NCBI GenBank assembly: GCA_937934595.1
Contig: CALGZA010000003.1
Span: 1 to 54,239 of the forward strand
DNA: 54,239 nucleotides
Reading direction: 5' to 3'
Source: an uncultured Verrucomicrobiales bacterium
Lineage (GTDB): Bacteria > Verrucomicrobiota > Verrucomicrobiia > Verrucomicrobiales > Akkermansiaceae
The position numbers and the translations under genes were made by a program. Under the pieces are notes generated by a model. That model ran no database searches and was not told where the DNA came from. It was given only the letters and a program-made list of their open reading frames with translations. This document shows positions 17,839-25,803 of the stretch, piece after piece. Within the stretch, counting starts at the first letter, position 1. The number at the start of each line of letters is the position of its first letter.

Positions 17839-18471
17839 TTACTCCTCTGATTCCCCTGTCTCTTCTGAATCCTCTGAATCATCTGAATCATCATACTCAT
17901 CATCATCATGAGCGGTGAACTTCCTCACCCTCTTCTCCTCAGGTAACGGAGACAAAAGCATACTTACATTTCTCCCAGCTAGCCTTGGTGGTTGATCTAC
18001 AGCAGCCATTCCCACCATATCAGCAACAACCCGCTTAAGAACCTCCACACCAAGCTGCTTATGAGCATTCTCTCGTCCACGGAACATCAAGCCAACCTTC
18101 ACCTTGCTACCCTCATCAAGAAACTTCTCAATACGAGAACACTTCAAATTATAATCATGCTCCTCAGTACGTACTCTGAACTTTATCTCCTTCAGCTTAG
18201 GAGCACTATTCACCTTACCCTTCTTAAGCTTGGACATCTGGTACTTATGTTTACCAAAGTCACAAATCTTACAAACTGGCGGGTCAGACTTCGCTGTGAT
18301 CTCTACAAGATCAAGACCTAATGATTTTGCCTTCTGTAACGCTTCCTGTGAACTCATCACTCCTAACTGATCTCCGTTATCCATCACTACTCGGATTTTC
18401 GGCGCCCGAATGTACTGATTAACTCGGGTCATCTCGCGGCGTTTTCTATATGGCTTATTTGGCTTAGCTAT
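17839..18471 (-). CDS. infC: Translation initiation factor IF-3
   Basis: IF-3 binds the 30S subunit and rejects non-canonical start codons. 'TRVNQYIRAPKIRVV..NG..LGVMSSQEAL', 'DLVEI...SDPPVCKICDFGKHKYQ' and the C-domain 'KEIKFRVRTEEHDYNLK' with 'KVGLMFRGRENAH' are diagnostic. The first ATG (18432) would cut off the family N-terminus. Thirteen codons upstream, ATA at 18469-18471 begins a conserved-looking MAKPNKPYRKRRE leader 8 nt after a perfect AGGAGG (18480-18485); I take this as the start (210 residues). Rare starts in infC are known for autoregulation. The C-terminal tail after about residue 183 is a long Asp/Glu/Ser run that typical IF-3 lacks. thrS lies upstream; rpmI and rplT are not downstream. 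Confidence 0.93.
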   Translation of the reverse strand: MAKPNKPYRKRREMTRVNQYIRAPKIRVVMDNGDQLGVMSSQEALQKAKSLGLDLVEITAKSDPPVCKICDFGKHKYQMSKLKKGKVNSAPKLKEIKFRVRTEEHDYNLKCSRIEKFLDEGSKVKVGLMFRGRENAHKQLGVEVLKRVVADMVGMAAVDQPPRLAGRNVSMLLSPLPEEKRVRKFTAHDDDEYDDSDDSEDSEETGESEE

Positions 18472-18479
18472 GGTTTTAT

Positions 18480-18485
18480 CCTCCT
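18480..18485 (-). promoter_or_regulatory. Strong Shine-Dalgarno sequence that fixes the infC ATA start
   Basis: On the minus strand these bases read AGGAGG, followed by GATAAAACC-type spacing of 8 nt to the ATA codon at 18471. It is the only canonical Shine-Dalgarno I found before a gene in this window, and it is 47 nt from the ATG at 18432, far too distant to serve that codon. Confidence 0.85.
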
Positions 18486-18507
18486 AATTGTTTGTTTGTT
18501 TTCGGCT

Positions 18508-18558
18508 CCCCAATAGCCACAGAATGCAGCTATCTTTCAGACATGAAAGACTATGGGG
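18508..18558 (-). ncRNA. Candidate cis-regulatory RNA, three-way junction in the infC leader
   Basis: Read on the minus strand, 51 nt fold without effort into three stems. P1 is CCCCA/UGGGG (18554-18558 with 18508-18512). P2 is UCUUUCA-UGUC-UGAAAGA (18533-18550, 7 bp, tetraloop). P3 is UAGCUGC-AUUCU-GUGGCUA (18514-18532, 7 bp with two G-U pairs). Only three bases (18551-18553) and one base (18513) at the junction stay unpaired. The element ends 22 nt before the infC Shine-Dalgarno and starts 46 nt after the thrS stop. No U run follows, so it is not an intrinsic terminator. Candidate ligands are IF-3, a ribosomal protein or none. Confidence 0.6.
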
Positions 18559-18604
18559 AAAAAATAGGTTATTCTCACTACTCGCTAAAATCATCACATC
18601 ACTT

Positions 18605-20482
18605 CTACAGTGACCTGTCGCTGATTTCTTTTGATATGTTTGTAACAAATTCATCGAGTGTGAATGTACCAAGATCTTGCTTATCTCGGTGACGGACAGA
18701 TACAGAATTAGTCTCTGCCTCCTTACCGCCTATGACCAACATGTAAGGCACTCTATCTAATCTGGCAAGTCGAATTTTCGCTCCCAGCTTCTCAGCCGCC
18801 CTATCCACACTAACTCTGACTCCCGCATCAGCCAGCCTCTTCGCCGCTGCCTCACCTTCAACCATGAATTTATCTGACAACGGTAACACCCTAACCTGCT
18901 CAGGAGCAAGCCACGTCGGGAACTTACCCTCAAAATGCTCAATCAATAAACCAACAAAACGCTCCAGTGAACCAAACGGCGCTCGGTGAATCATTACAGG
19001 CCTATGTGGCTTATTATCCTTACCCACATAACTCAAGTTAAACCTCTCAGGCAAATTAAAATCAAGCTGAACCGTACCCAACTGCCAATCCCTACCTATG
19101 ACATCCTTTACCACAAAATCAATCTTAGGCCCATAAAACGCAGCCTCACCAACCTCAACAGTATAATCTGCTCCTAACTTCTCCACTGCCTTCTTCAGTG
19201 AATCCTCGGCCTTCTCCCATACTGCCCTCTCCCCCACATACTTATCACTATCAGGATCACTAAAAGAAAGCCTCACACGGTAATCAGTCATCCCAAGTGT
19301 CACTAAAACCTTCTCAACAAGCCCCAAACACCCCTGTATCTCATCATCCACCTGCTCAGGCAGACAGAACAAATGCGCATCATCCTGAGTAAAACCACGC
19401 ACACGCGTCATGCCACCTAACTCTCCAGACTGCTCCCAACGGTAAACCGTCCCAAACTCAGCCAACCTCACAGGTAAATCCCGGTAACTCCTATGCTCAC
19501 TACTATATATCTTGATATGATGCGGGCAGTTCATAGGCCTTAGCATATACCCCTCTATCTCACCATTCTTCAGCGCATTAGTTAGCTCACCACAGGCCAC
19601 ACCCTCATCAGATAACTTCTCCAATGCCCCTCGCTCTGGAATCGGTGCATACTGACTATCCTCATAAAAAGGAAAATGCCCAGATGTCCTATAAAGATCT
19701 AACTTACCAATATGAGGTGTAAACACCTGACTATAACCCTGCTTGTCTAATTCACACGTTATAAAATCCTGTAGCTGACGCCTCACCATTGCACCCTTCG
19801 GCTTCCATAGTATCAAACCCTGCCCCACTTCCTCATCAATATGAAATAACCCTAACTCACGACCCAAACGTCGATGATCACGCTTCTTAGCCTCCTCTAA
19901 CTGCTCCAAATGATCACTCAGTAAAGTAGCATTCTTAAAACACGTCCCATAAACACGCTGCAAAGACTCACGATCTTTATCACCCTTATAAAAAGCACTC
20001 GCCACACTCAAAACCTTATGCGCCTTACAGTTACCTGTTCGCCCCACATGAGGACCCGCACAAAGATCCCAAAAATCATTATTCTTATAAATAGATATCT
20101 CCTCACCCTCCGGAATACTCCCCAACAAATCCACCTTAAACTTACTACCACCCTCCCGCTCAGACAAACCACCCAATCGCCCACTCAGCGCTAATTCCAT
20201 AGCCTCCTCACGGCTCACTACTACACGCTCAAAAGGCGAGTTCTCCTTCACTACCTTCTTCATCTCCGCCTCTATCTTCGGAAAATCATCAGGATTCAAA
20301 CGGTGTGACATCTCAAGATCATAATAAAAACCACTCTCCACAGGAGGCCCACCAGCAAGCTGAGCATCTGGCCACAGCCTCAAGATAGCTGTCGCCAAAA
20401 CATGCGCACAACTATGACGTAAACGCTCCAAGTCACTCATATTATGACGCTCCTCTAGTGATTTTCTCTCTTTGTCAGACAT
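18605..20482 (-). CDS. thrS: Threonyl-tRNA synthetase lacking the TGS domain
   Basis: This class II synthetase charges tRNA-Thr. From the ATG at 20482 it has 625 residues. The editing domain shows HSCAH (23-27) and 'DLCAGPHVG'; the catalytic core shows 'MLRPMNCPHHIKIYSSEHRS' (zinc Cys and motif 1/2 region), 'FTQDDAHLFC' and 'HRAPFGSLERFVGLLIEHFE' (motif 3); the C-terminus is a HGTP anticodon-binding domain. The usual N-terminal TGS domain (about 60 residues) is absent: the editing domain starts almost at once, and upstream in-frame codons (to 20566) do not look like TGS. infC follows 133 bp downstream, the classic thrS-infC order. Confidence 0.93.
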   Translation of the reverse strand: MSDKERKSLEERHNMSDLERLRHSCAHVLATAILRLWPDAQLAGGPPVESGFYYDLEMSHRLNPDDFPKIEAEMKKVVKENSPFERVVVSREEAMELALSGRLGGLSEREGGSKFKVDLLGSIPEGEEISIYKNNDFWDLCAGPHVGRTGNCKAHKVLSVASAFYKGDKDRESLQRVYGTCFKNATLLSDHLEQLEEAKKRDHRRLGRELGLFHIDEEVGQGLILWKPKGAMVRRQLQDFITCELDKQGYSQVFTPHIGKLDLYRTSGHFPFYEDSQYAPIPERGALEKLSDEGVACGELTNALKNGEIEGYMLRPMNCPHHIKIYSSEHRSYRDLPVRLAEFGTVYRWEQSGELGGMTRVRGFTQDDAHLFCLPEQVDDEIQGCLGLVEKVLVTLGMTDYRVRLSFSDPDSDKYVGERAVWEKAEDSLKKAVEKLGADYTVEVGEAAFYGPKIDFVVKDVIGRDWQLGTVQLDFNLPERFNLSYVGKDNKPHRPVMIHRAPFGSLERFVGLLIEHFEGKFPTWLAPEQVRVLPLSDKFMVEGEAAAKRLADAGVRVSVDRAAEKLGAKIRLARLDRVPYMLVIGGKEAETNSVSVRHRDKQDLGTFTLDEFVTNISKEISDRSL

Positions 20483-20808
20483 ATCTATGCCTAAAAACCA
20501 CTCCACCCCATATTTTGCAATGAAAAAGAAACCTCCCCACCATTTTCTGCGCAACCATTTAATCACTACTCAGTAAAGCCCCCCCTTGAGTAAGCAAAAC
20601 AAAATATCAAAACTCATCAAACATATATATTTTAAAAAAAATAACCCAAACCCTAATCCCTTAGCGAACATCTTCAGCTCCTAAAAACACACACAAAAAA
20701 TCATAACCAACTCATCAAAAGCAAATTAATACAGTTTTCATAAAATTTAATGAATATTTAATTTACGACTTTACAGACTAATAATATTAGATTATTATTC
20801 CAACTATC

Positions 20809-21753
20809 ATGAAAACATTACTTATCTCAACAGCTCTACTCGCCGCACCTCTGGTCGGGACAGCGCTAGCTCAAGGCAAGCCAGCCATACACAACAACCT
20901 CGTCAGTGAGCAAGAACGCCAGATCAAAGAGCTCAAAAAAGAAGTCTCTTCCTTAAGATCACTCCTTAACCTTGAACGCCGCAAAAACGGTAAACCTGCC
21001 CTCTCCACTTCATCAGACAAATCATACTCTTCTCACACAGTAAAAGCAGGAGACACATTCAGCAGCATTTCTCGCAAATATGGTATCAGCGTCAGCTCAC
21101 TCATCACTTCAAATCCAAGCGTCAAACCTTCCAGAATCGCAATCAATCAAAAGCTAGTCATCCCCCGTGCTAACACAAAAATAGTCGCGTCTAATAAGCC
21201 AGTTACTACTAAGTCCAGCACCAGTAAAAACACCATAGCAACATCAAATACATCAACCTACAAAGTCAACAAAGGAGACACCTTCTTCCATATCGCAAAA
21301 AGACACAAAATGTCAGTTGCCGCACTAAAAGCAGCCAACCCCAACGTAAACCCTGGAAGACTAAAAATCGGCCAAACACTCAGACTCAATAAATACTCAC
21401 CAAAACCAGTCGCCAAATCACAACCAAAAACAACCTCCAGCAAACGCTACAATAATAAAAAAACCTCCAGCGCATACAAACCACTTCCAAAAGTAGTTTC
21501 CAAGCCAGCAGATGTAAAAAAAATATACAACAACAAACCCGTTTCTAACCCCGTTTCTGAGCCAGTAGAATCCTACATCCAACAATCCGGCAACATCGCC
21601 AGAACTGTCCCAGTTAAACGTGAAATGACATACGGCGCTTTCGCAAGACAACACAATACATCAATCACAGTATTAAACACTCTCAACGGACTAGACCTCC
21701 CCGCAGACGAGCCAATGGCTGTCGGATCAGAGCTCTTCATACCGAACAACTAA
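20809..21753 (+). CDS. Exported protein with LysM repeats
   Basis: The 314-residue product has a signal peptide (MKTLLISTALLAAPLVGTALA), a short coiled-coil segment (about 31-58, 'EQERQIKELKKEVSSLRSLL'), and LysM domains at about 76-120 ('HTVKAGDTFSSISRKYGISV') and 151-196 ('YKVNKGDTFFHIAKRHKMSV'), with a more divergent third copy at about 268-313 ('REMTYGAFARQHNTSITVLN'). Ser/Thr/Lys-rich linkers join them. LysM binds N-acetylglucosamine polymers, so the protein probably sits on peptidoglycan in the periplasm. No hydrolase domain is attached. It is transcribed divergently from thrS and ends at a strong terminator. Confidence 0.88.
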   Translation: MKTLLISTALLAAPLVGTALAQGKPAIHNNLVSEQERQIKELKKEVSSLRSLLNLERRKNGKPALSTSSDKSYSSHTVKAGDTFSSISRKYGISVSSLITSNPSVKPSRIAINQKLVIPRANTKIVASNKPVTTKSSTSKNTIATSNTSTYKVNKGDTFFHIAKRHKMSVAALKAANPNVNPGRLKIGQTLRLNKYSPKPVAKSQPKTTSSKRYNNKKTSSAYKPLPKVVSKPADVKKIYNNKPVSNPVSEPVESYIQQSGNIARTVPVKREMTYGAFARQHNTSITVLNTLNGLDLPADEPMAVGSELFIPNN

Positions 21754-21804
21754 AAACAACTTTTTCATTGGACAAGTAAACGCTGCGGAGGCAGCTATAT
21801 GTAG

Positions 21805-21835
21805 TGCCCAGAGAGCTCGCTCTCTGGGCATTTTT
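21805..21835. terminator. Terminator between the LysM gene and the UvrD helicase gene
   Basis: TGCCCAGAGAG (21805-21815) pairs perfectly with 21820-21830 around a CTCG loop, followed by TTTTT (21831-21835). It lies 51 bp after the LysM stop. It can also act weakly on the opposite strand, where the helicase gene ends at 21849, although no matching A run is present on that side. Confidence 0.88.
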
Positions 21836-21848
21836 ACGCCCTAAAACA

Positions 21849-23861
21849 CTACTCCAACATATCCTTCAAACTAGAAAAGAAACTCTCCTGCTCTTCCTCA
21901 GTAGCCTCCGCACCCATTATATCCTCATAATCAGACTCATCAATATACTGAAAATCCAACTCCTTAAGAAACAAACTACTCTCACAGTGAACCCGCTCAC
22001 CATACTTACTCCGATAATTACAATAAGTCATCGTCAACTCATCCTGAGCACGCGTAATCCCCACATACAATAAACGCCTCTCCTCATCCACAGTACCCTC
22101 CTCCTGACTCCGCTTATGAGGTAAAATCCCATTCTCCAAACCCACTAAATAAACAATAGGAAACTCCAGCCCCTTCGAAGCATGAAGCGTTATCAAACAC
22201 ACCCCCTTCTGCTTCTCTATATCATCATCATCCCTATTCTCCTGCAGCGCCATCCTATCTAAAAATTGCTGCAGACTCTTACCCTGCCTCGAAGCATCCC
22301 TAAGATAATCAATCACATCATGTATACCCTCCGCACGCTTCTCCTTCTCAGCATCCGTCTTACACCCACGTATCATCCACTCATGATACTCTATCTCCTC
22401 TAAAAACTCCTTCAGAACATCCCCCATATTCTCCTTACTCTGAACATCCAGCATCCTACCCCTAACCCCCGCCACCAACTCAGTAAACTCCCTCACAGCT
22501 CCGCGAACCTTCGCACTCAACTGCTCTAAAACCTCCTCTTCATTCATCACCTCCCACACACTACAATCACGCTCCCTACTCGCCTCAGTCATTAACAACA
22601 CTGACCCCTGCCCTATACCTCGAGGTGGAGCACCTATAACCCTCAACAAAGGAACATCACTCATCGGATTGTAAAACACCTGCAAATAAGCCAACACATC
22701 CCTTACCTCCTTCTTATCAAAAAAACTCTGAGCTCCCACCACCCTATACGGTATATCATAGGTCCGCATCGCCGTCTCCAAGTTCCTACTCTGCTGATTC
22801 GTCCTAAACAAAATAGCAAAATCCTCCCACGGCTTCTTACCCCCCCTACACCTATCCAGCACCTCTTCAGCAATAAACTCCGCCTCCTCCTCATCCCCCG
22901 GCATACTAATCAAACGTAACTGCCGCCCACCAGCATGAAAAGGCTTTAACTCCTTCTCACGCCTACCAATATTATTCTTAATCAACGAATTCGCCGTATG
23001 CAAAACAGCAGCACTACTACGGTAATTCACCTCTAATAATATCACCTTCGGATCCGGAAAAAACCTCTCAAACTGCAAAATATTCGTCACATCAGCACCT
23101 CGCCAACCATAAATACTCTGATCATCATCACCCACCACACATATATTATACGGCGCTCCCACCAACTGCTGCACCAACTTCATCTGTAACCCATTCGTAT
23201 CCTGAAACTCATCCACAGTCACATACTTATACTTCTCCCGCAGCACCTCACGCACATCCCCATGCTCACGTAGCAACCTCTCAGCAAGAACCAACAAATC
23301 ATCAAAATCAACCGCATTCTGAGCTCGTAACTCAGAAGTATAAGCCTTCGCTATCACCGAAACCAACTCATCAGCATGATCATCAGGCTCCAGACCATCA
23401 TTCTTATTCTTAGAAATCATGCTCAAAACCTGCATCGCATCCAAATTCAAATCCTTACCACCCTTCCTCACTATCAACTGCTTCATCAACCCCACCTGAT
23501 CACTACCCGCGTATATCGTAAAATTCTTCTTATACCCCAGCTTCTCTATACCCTCCCTAAGAATCCGCACACAAAGCGAGTGAAACGTACAAACTGTCAA
23601 CTCCTTAGCTGACTTCTTATCCACCATCCCACTCACCCGCTCACGCATCTCCACCGCACTCTTATTTGTAAAAGTCACAGCCAAGATCTGCCCAGGAAGT
23701 ATACCTTTCTCCAGCATGTGTGATATCCTACACGTCACCGTCCGCGTCTTTCCAGTACCCGCTCCCGCTAAAATCAAAACAGGCCCATCCAGAGAGTTCA
23801 CCGCCTCCCGCTGAGCAGAATTAAGACTAGAAAATGAAAAACCCTCTGACATAAAATGCAT
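21849..23861 (-). CDS. uvrD: UvrD/PcrA-type ATP-dependent DNA helicase
   Basis: The 670-residue protein is a superfamily 1A 3'-5' helicase for excision and mismatch repair. Motifs in order: Q motif 'LNSAQREAV' (13-21), Walker A GAGTGKT (33-39), Ia 'AVTFTNKSAVEMRERV', II DEFQDTN, III VGDDDQSIYGWRGA, IV 'LEVNYRSS', V 'LITLHASKGLEFPIVYLVGLENG', VI 'DEERRLLYVGITRAQDELTMTYC'. It lacks the C-terminal Tudor tail of PcrA/UvrD and ends in an acidic segment (YEDIMGAEATEEEQESFFSS). An ATG nine bases inside the frame (23852) is an alternative start. Rep, UvrD and PcrA cannot be told apart by reading alone. Confidence 0.92.
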   Translation of the reverse strand: MHFMSEGFSFSSLNSAQREAVNSLDGPVLILAGAGTGKTRTVTCRISHMLEKGILPGQILAVTFTNKSAVEMRERVSGMVDKKSAKELTVCTFHSLCVRILREGIEKLGYKKNFTIYAGSDQVGLMKQLIVRKGGKDLNLDAMQVLSMISKNKNDGLEPDDHADELVSVIAKAYTSELRAQNAVDFDDLLVLAERLLREHGDVREVLREKYKYVTVDEFQDTNGLQMKLVQQLVGAPYNICVVGDDDQSIYGWRGADVTNILQFERFFPDPKVILLEVNYRSSAAVLHTANSLIKNNIGRREKELKPFHAGGRQLRLISMPGDEEEAEFIAEEVLDRCRGGKKPWEDFAILFRTNQQSRNLETAMRTYDIPYRVVGAQSFFDKKEVRDVLAYLQVFYNPMSDVPLLRVIGAPPRGIGQGSVLLMTEASRERDCSVWEVMNEEEVLEQLSAKVRGAVREFTELVAGVRGRMLDVQSKENMGDVLKEFLEEIEYHEWMIRGCKTDAEKEKRAEGIHDVIDYLRDASRQGKSLQQFLDRMALQENRDDDDIEKQKGVCLITLHASKGLEFPIVYLVGLENGILPHKRSQEEGTVDEERRLLYVGITRAQDELTMTYCNYRSKYGERVHCESSLFLKELDFQYIDESDYEDIMGAEATEEEQESFFSSLKDMLE

Positions 23862-23998
23862 AATTCTTCAGACACATCTAACTGTCAACACTCATCATAC
23901 ATGCCGCAAAAAACTAACCAAATCACCTCAAATAAACACCATCAAAACCCAAAAGTTTTTTCTGGCAACTCAACAGTCATTCATACACCATCCTAACA

Positions 23999-24985
23999 AT
24001 GAAAAATCAATGGATCTCAACACTCACCGCAGCAATCACCCTCTGCATAGCAACAGCAAATGACAAACCAAACCCAGTTGAAGTAGGCATCGTCAAATGG
24101 CAAAGAAACTACGCCGAATCTCTAACCCAAGCTCAAAAATCAAACAAACCCATCTTCGCTCTATTCCAAGAAGTCCCAGGCTGAGGCGGCTGCCAACGGT
24201 TTGGTCAAACCGTCCTCACTAACCCACTCCTAGTCGACGTCATCGAATCAAAATTCATCCCCCTACTCATAATCAACAACAAAAAAGGCATCGACGCCCA
24301 AATTCTAAAAAAATTCAAAGAAAAAGCATGGAACTACCAAGTCATGAGATTCTTCGATAAAACAGAATCAGACATCATACCCAGACACGGCAAAATCTGG
24401 ACCATGGAAAAACTCGTCCCTCGTATCGAAAAAGTCCTAACCACTAAAAAAATCCCCATCCCAGAAACACTCAAACTCCTAAAACTAGACTCCCAAAAAA
24501 ACAAACACAACACCATCGCACTCGCCATGCACTGCTTCTGGACAGGCGAAATGCACCTCGGCGCCATCGATGGAGTAGTCACTACAGAAGCAGGATTCTA
24601 CGACAAAAAAGAAGTCACACTCGTAACCTACCACACAGAAACCATCGACCTAAAAACCCTCATACAAAAAGCAGCCAAAGTCAAATGCGCCAACAAAATC
24701 TACCTAAAAACTGACCAAGAAATCAAACTAGCCAAATCATTCACCAAACTAAAAACTGACCAACTCATCATAAAAAACTACACACCAGCTAAAATCGCCG
24801 ACCAGAAAAAACAACTCGCAGACACCCCATTCGCTGGCCTCAAGCTCACCCCATCACAAGCCACAAAAGTCAACGCCTTCGCACGCAGCGCCCCCAAAAA
24901 AGCACAAACCTACCTCACCCAAAAACAACGACAACTCATCCAGCCCAACAAACCAAAAACAACAAAACAAGAAATACCCAACTAA
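23999..24985 (+). CDS. Probable selenoprotein: thioredoxin-like U-x-x-C domain plus MsrA-like domain (TGA recoded at codon 62)
   Basis: Conceptual translation runs 328 residues from the ATG to TAA if the TGA at 24182-24184 is read as selenocysteine. A signal segment (about 1-20) precedes a thioredoxin-like domain: 'QKSNKPIFALFQEVPG', then Sec62-Gly-Gly-Cys65, then 'QRFGQTVLTNPLLVDVIESK' and 'FIPLLIINN'. This resembles what NCBI calls the VPGUxxT thioredoxin-like (seleno)protein family (recalled, not checked), here with Cys as the fourth residue. From about residue 170 a second domain resembles peptide-methionine sulfoxide reductase A: 'AMHCFWTGEMHLGAIDGVVT' with Cys179, then 'EAGFYDKKEVTLVTYHTETI'. 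The reading frame, codon use and family similarity continue unbroken across the TGA, and a SECIS-like hairpin follows it. Likely an envelope thiol/selenol oxidoreductase. Confidence 0.85.
24182..24218 (+). promoter_or_regulatory. Bacterial SECIS-type hairpin directing Sec insertion at TGA 24182
   Basis: After the TGA come 18 nt and then an apical loop GGUC (24203-24206) closed by a perfect 7-bp stem, ACGGTTT (24196-24202) with AAACCGT (24207-24213). TGAGG (24182-24186) can also pair with CCTCA (24214-24218), giving a lower stem containing the UGA. In E. coli fdhF the UGA is likewise followed by 18 nt and a GGUCU loop, whose G and U are contacted by SelB. All of the hairpin is coding, as bacterial SECIS elements must be. 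Confidence 0.82.
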
Positions 24986-25042
24986 CAAATCAACCCACAA
25001 CCCAAATCCCTCCCTACCACAAAAAAACTCCAAACTCACAGC

Positions 25043-25495
25043 ATGAAAAACAACCTGCCAGCCCTCTGCACCACCATCATCATCGCATCATTCCCACTCA
25101 TCACCCTCACAAGCTGCACCCCAGGAAACACCACAAACAATAACCAAACACAAACCACAATCCACACCAAAATCGACAGCACCGCCAAGATCATAAACGC
25201 AAAATACGGCACCAAATACCAAATCTACGGAAACACCATCGCCAAATTCCCACACTTTGACCTATCACACTTCAGCCAACAAACCCTAACATCCACCAAA
25301 GACGCCATCCACACCTACGAGATCACCAGCAAAGACGGATTCGCCAAAACACACATCACCTGGAACCCCAGTAACCCCGAAAGAAAACACTTCTCCATAG
25401 AAGGACTCCACTTCTACTACCACAGTAACACCCAAGGATCCATTAACATCTACATGCCCCCACAACTACTCGCCCTAAATCACCCTAAACCATGA
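25043..25495 (+). CDS. Putative lipoprotein of unknown function
   Basis: The 150-residue product has a lipoprotein signal: a basic start, a hydrophobic stretch and the lipobox LTSC with Cys25 as the lipidated residue. An Asn/Thr-rich linker follows, then a small domain with 'IINAKYGTKYQIYGNTIAKF' and 'SIEGLHFYYHSNTQGSINIY'. No family was recognised. It lies 57 bp after the selenoprotein gene and its TGA stop overlaps the ATG of the next gene by four bases (ATGA), implying translational coupling with the DUF3817 protein. Confidence 0.7.
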   Translation: MKNNLPALCTTIIIASFPLITLTSCTPGNTTNNNQTQTTIHTKIDSTAKIINAKYGTKYQIYGNTIAKFPHFDLSHFSQQTLTSTKDAIHTYEITSKDGFAKTHITWNPSNPERKHFSIEGLHFYYHSNTQGSINIYMPPQLLALNHPKP

Positions 25496-25788
25496 AATTC
25501 AACTCACCAGTCAGCTACCTCCGCGTCTTCAGTCTACTAGACGCACTCTCCTTCATCTACCTCCTATACTGCTCCATCTACCTCAAACACATCATGGGAG
25601 ACGATGCCGCCATCAACACACCTGGCAAGATCCACGGAGTCATCTTCTGCTTCTTCGGACTCGCCCTCCTCATATCCACCATCATAAAAAACTGGTCCTT
25701 CAAAACCTTCCTTCTCATCGGCCTATCATCCCTCATCCCATTCGCACCATTCTGGGTAGAAACATGGCTCAAAAAACAAGACAACTAA
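25492..25788 (+). CDS. DUF3817 family membrane protein
   Basis: The 98-residue protein has three hydrophobic helices and the DUF3817 pattern: 'YLRVFSLLDALSFIYLLYC' at the start, a conserved 'KIHGVIFCFFGLALLIST' helix, and a 'SLIPFAPFWVETWLKKQ' end. The family is a small integral membrane domain of unknown function (YdzA-like). It overlaps the lipoprotein gene by 4 bp and is followed after 15 bp by another tiny membrane protein, so the three form a compact unit behind the selenoprotein gene. Confidence 0.85.
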   Translation: MKFNSPVSYLRVFSLLDALSFIYLLYCSIYLKHIMGDDAAINTPGKIHGVIFCFFGLALLISTIIKNWSFKTFLLIGLSSLIPFAPFWVETWLKKQDN

Positions 25789-25803
25789 ATACCCGCTGAA
25801 ACC

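Noticed and set aside
18484-18692. Short frames on both strands over the infC leader
   Set aside because: They overlap the structured leader and the end of thrS, have no similarity to known proteins and no start signals.
24344-24985. Separate gene starting at ATG 24344
   Set aside because: It is in the same frame as 23999-24184, the thioredoxin-like domain spans the TGA, and the ATG lies in the middle of that domain. It is the C-terminal part of the selenoprotein.
25493-25495. TGA at the end of the lipoprotein gene as a second recoding site
   Set aside because: No redox motif, hairpin or continued similarity follows; it overlaps the next start as ATGA and is a normal stop.
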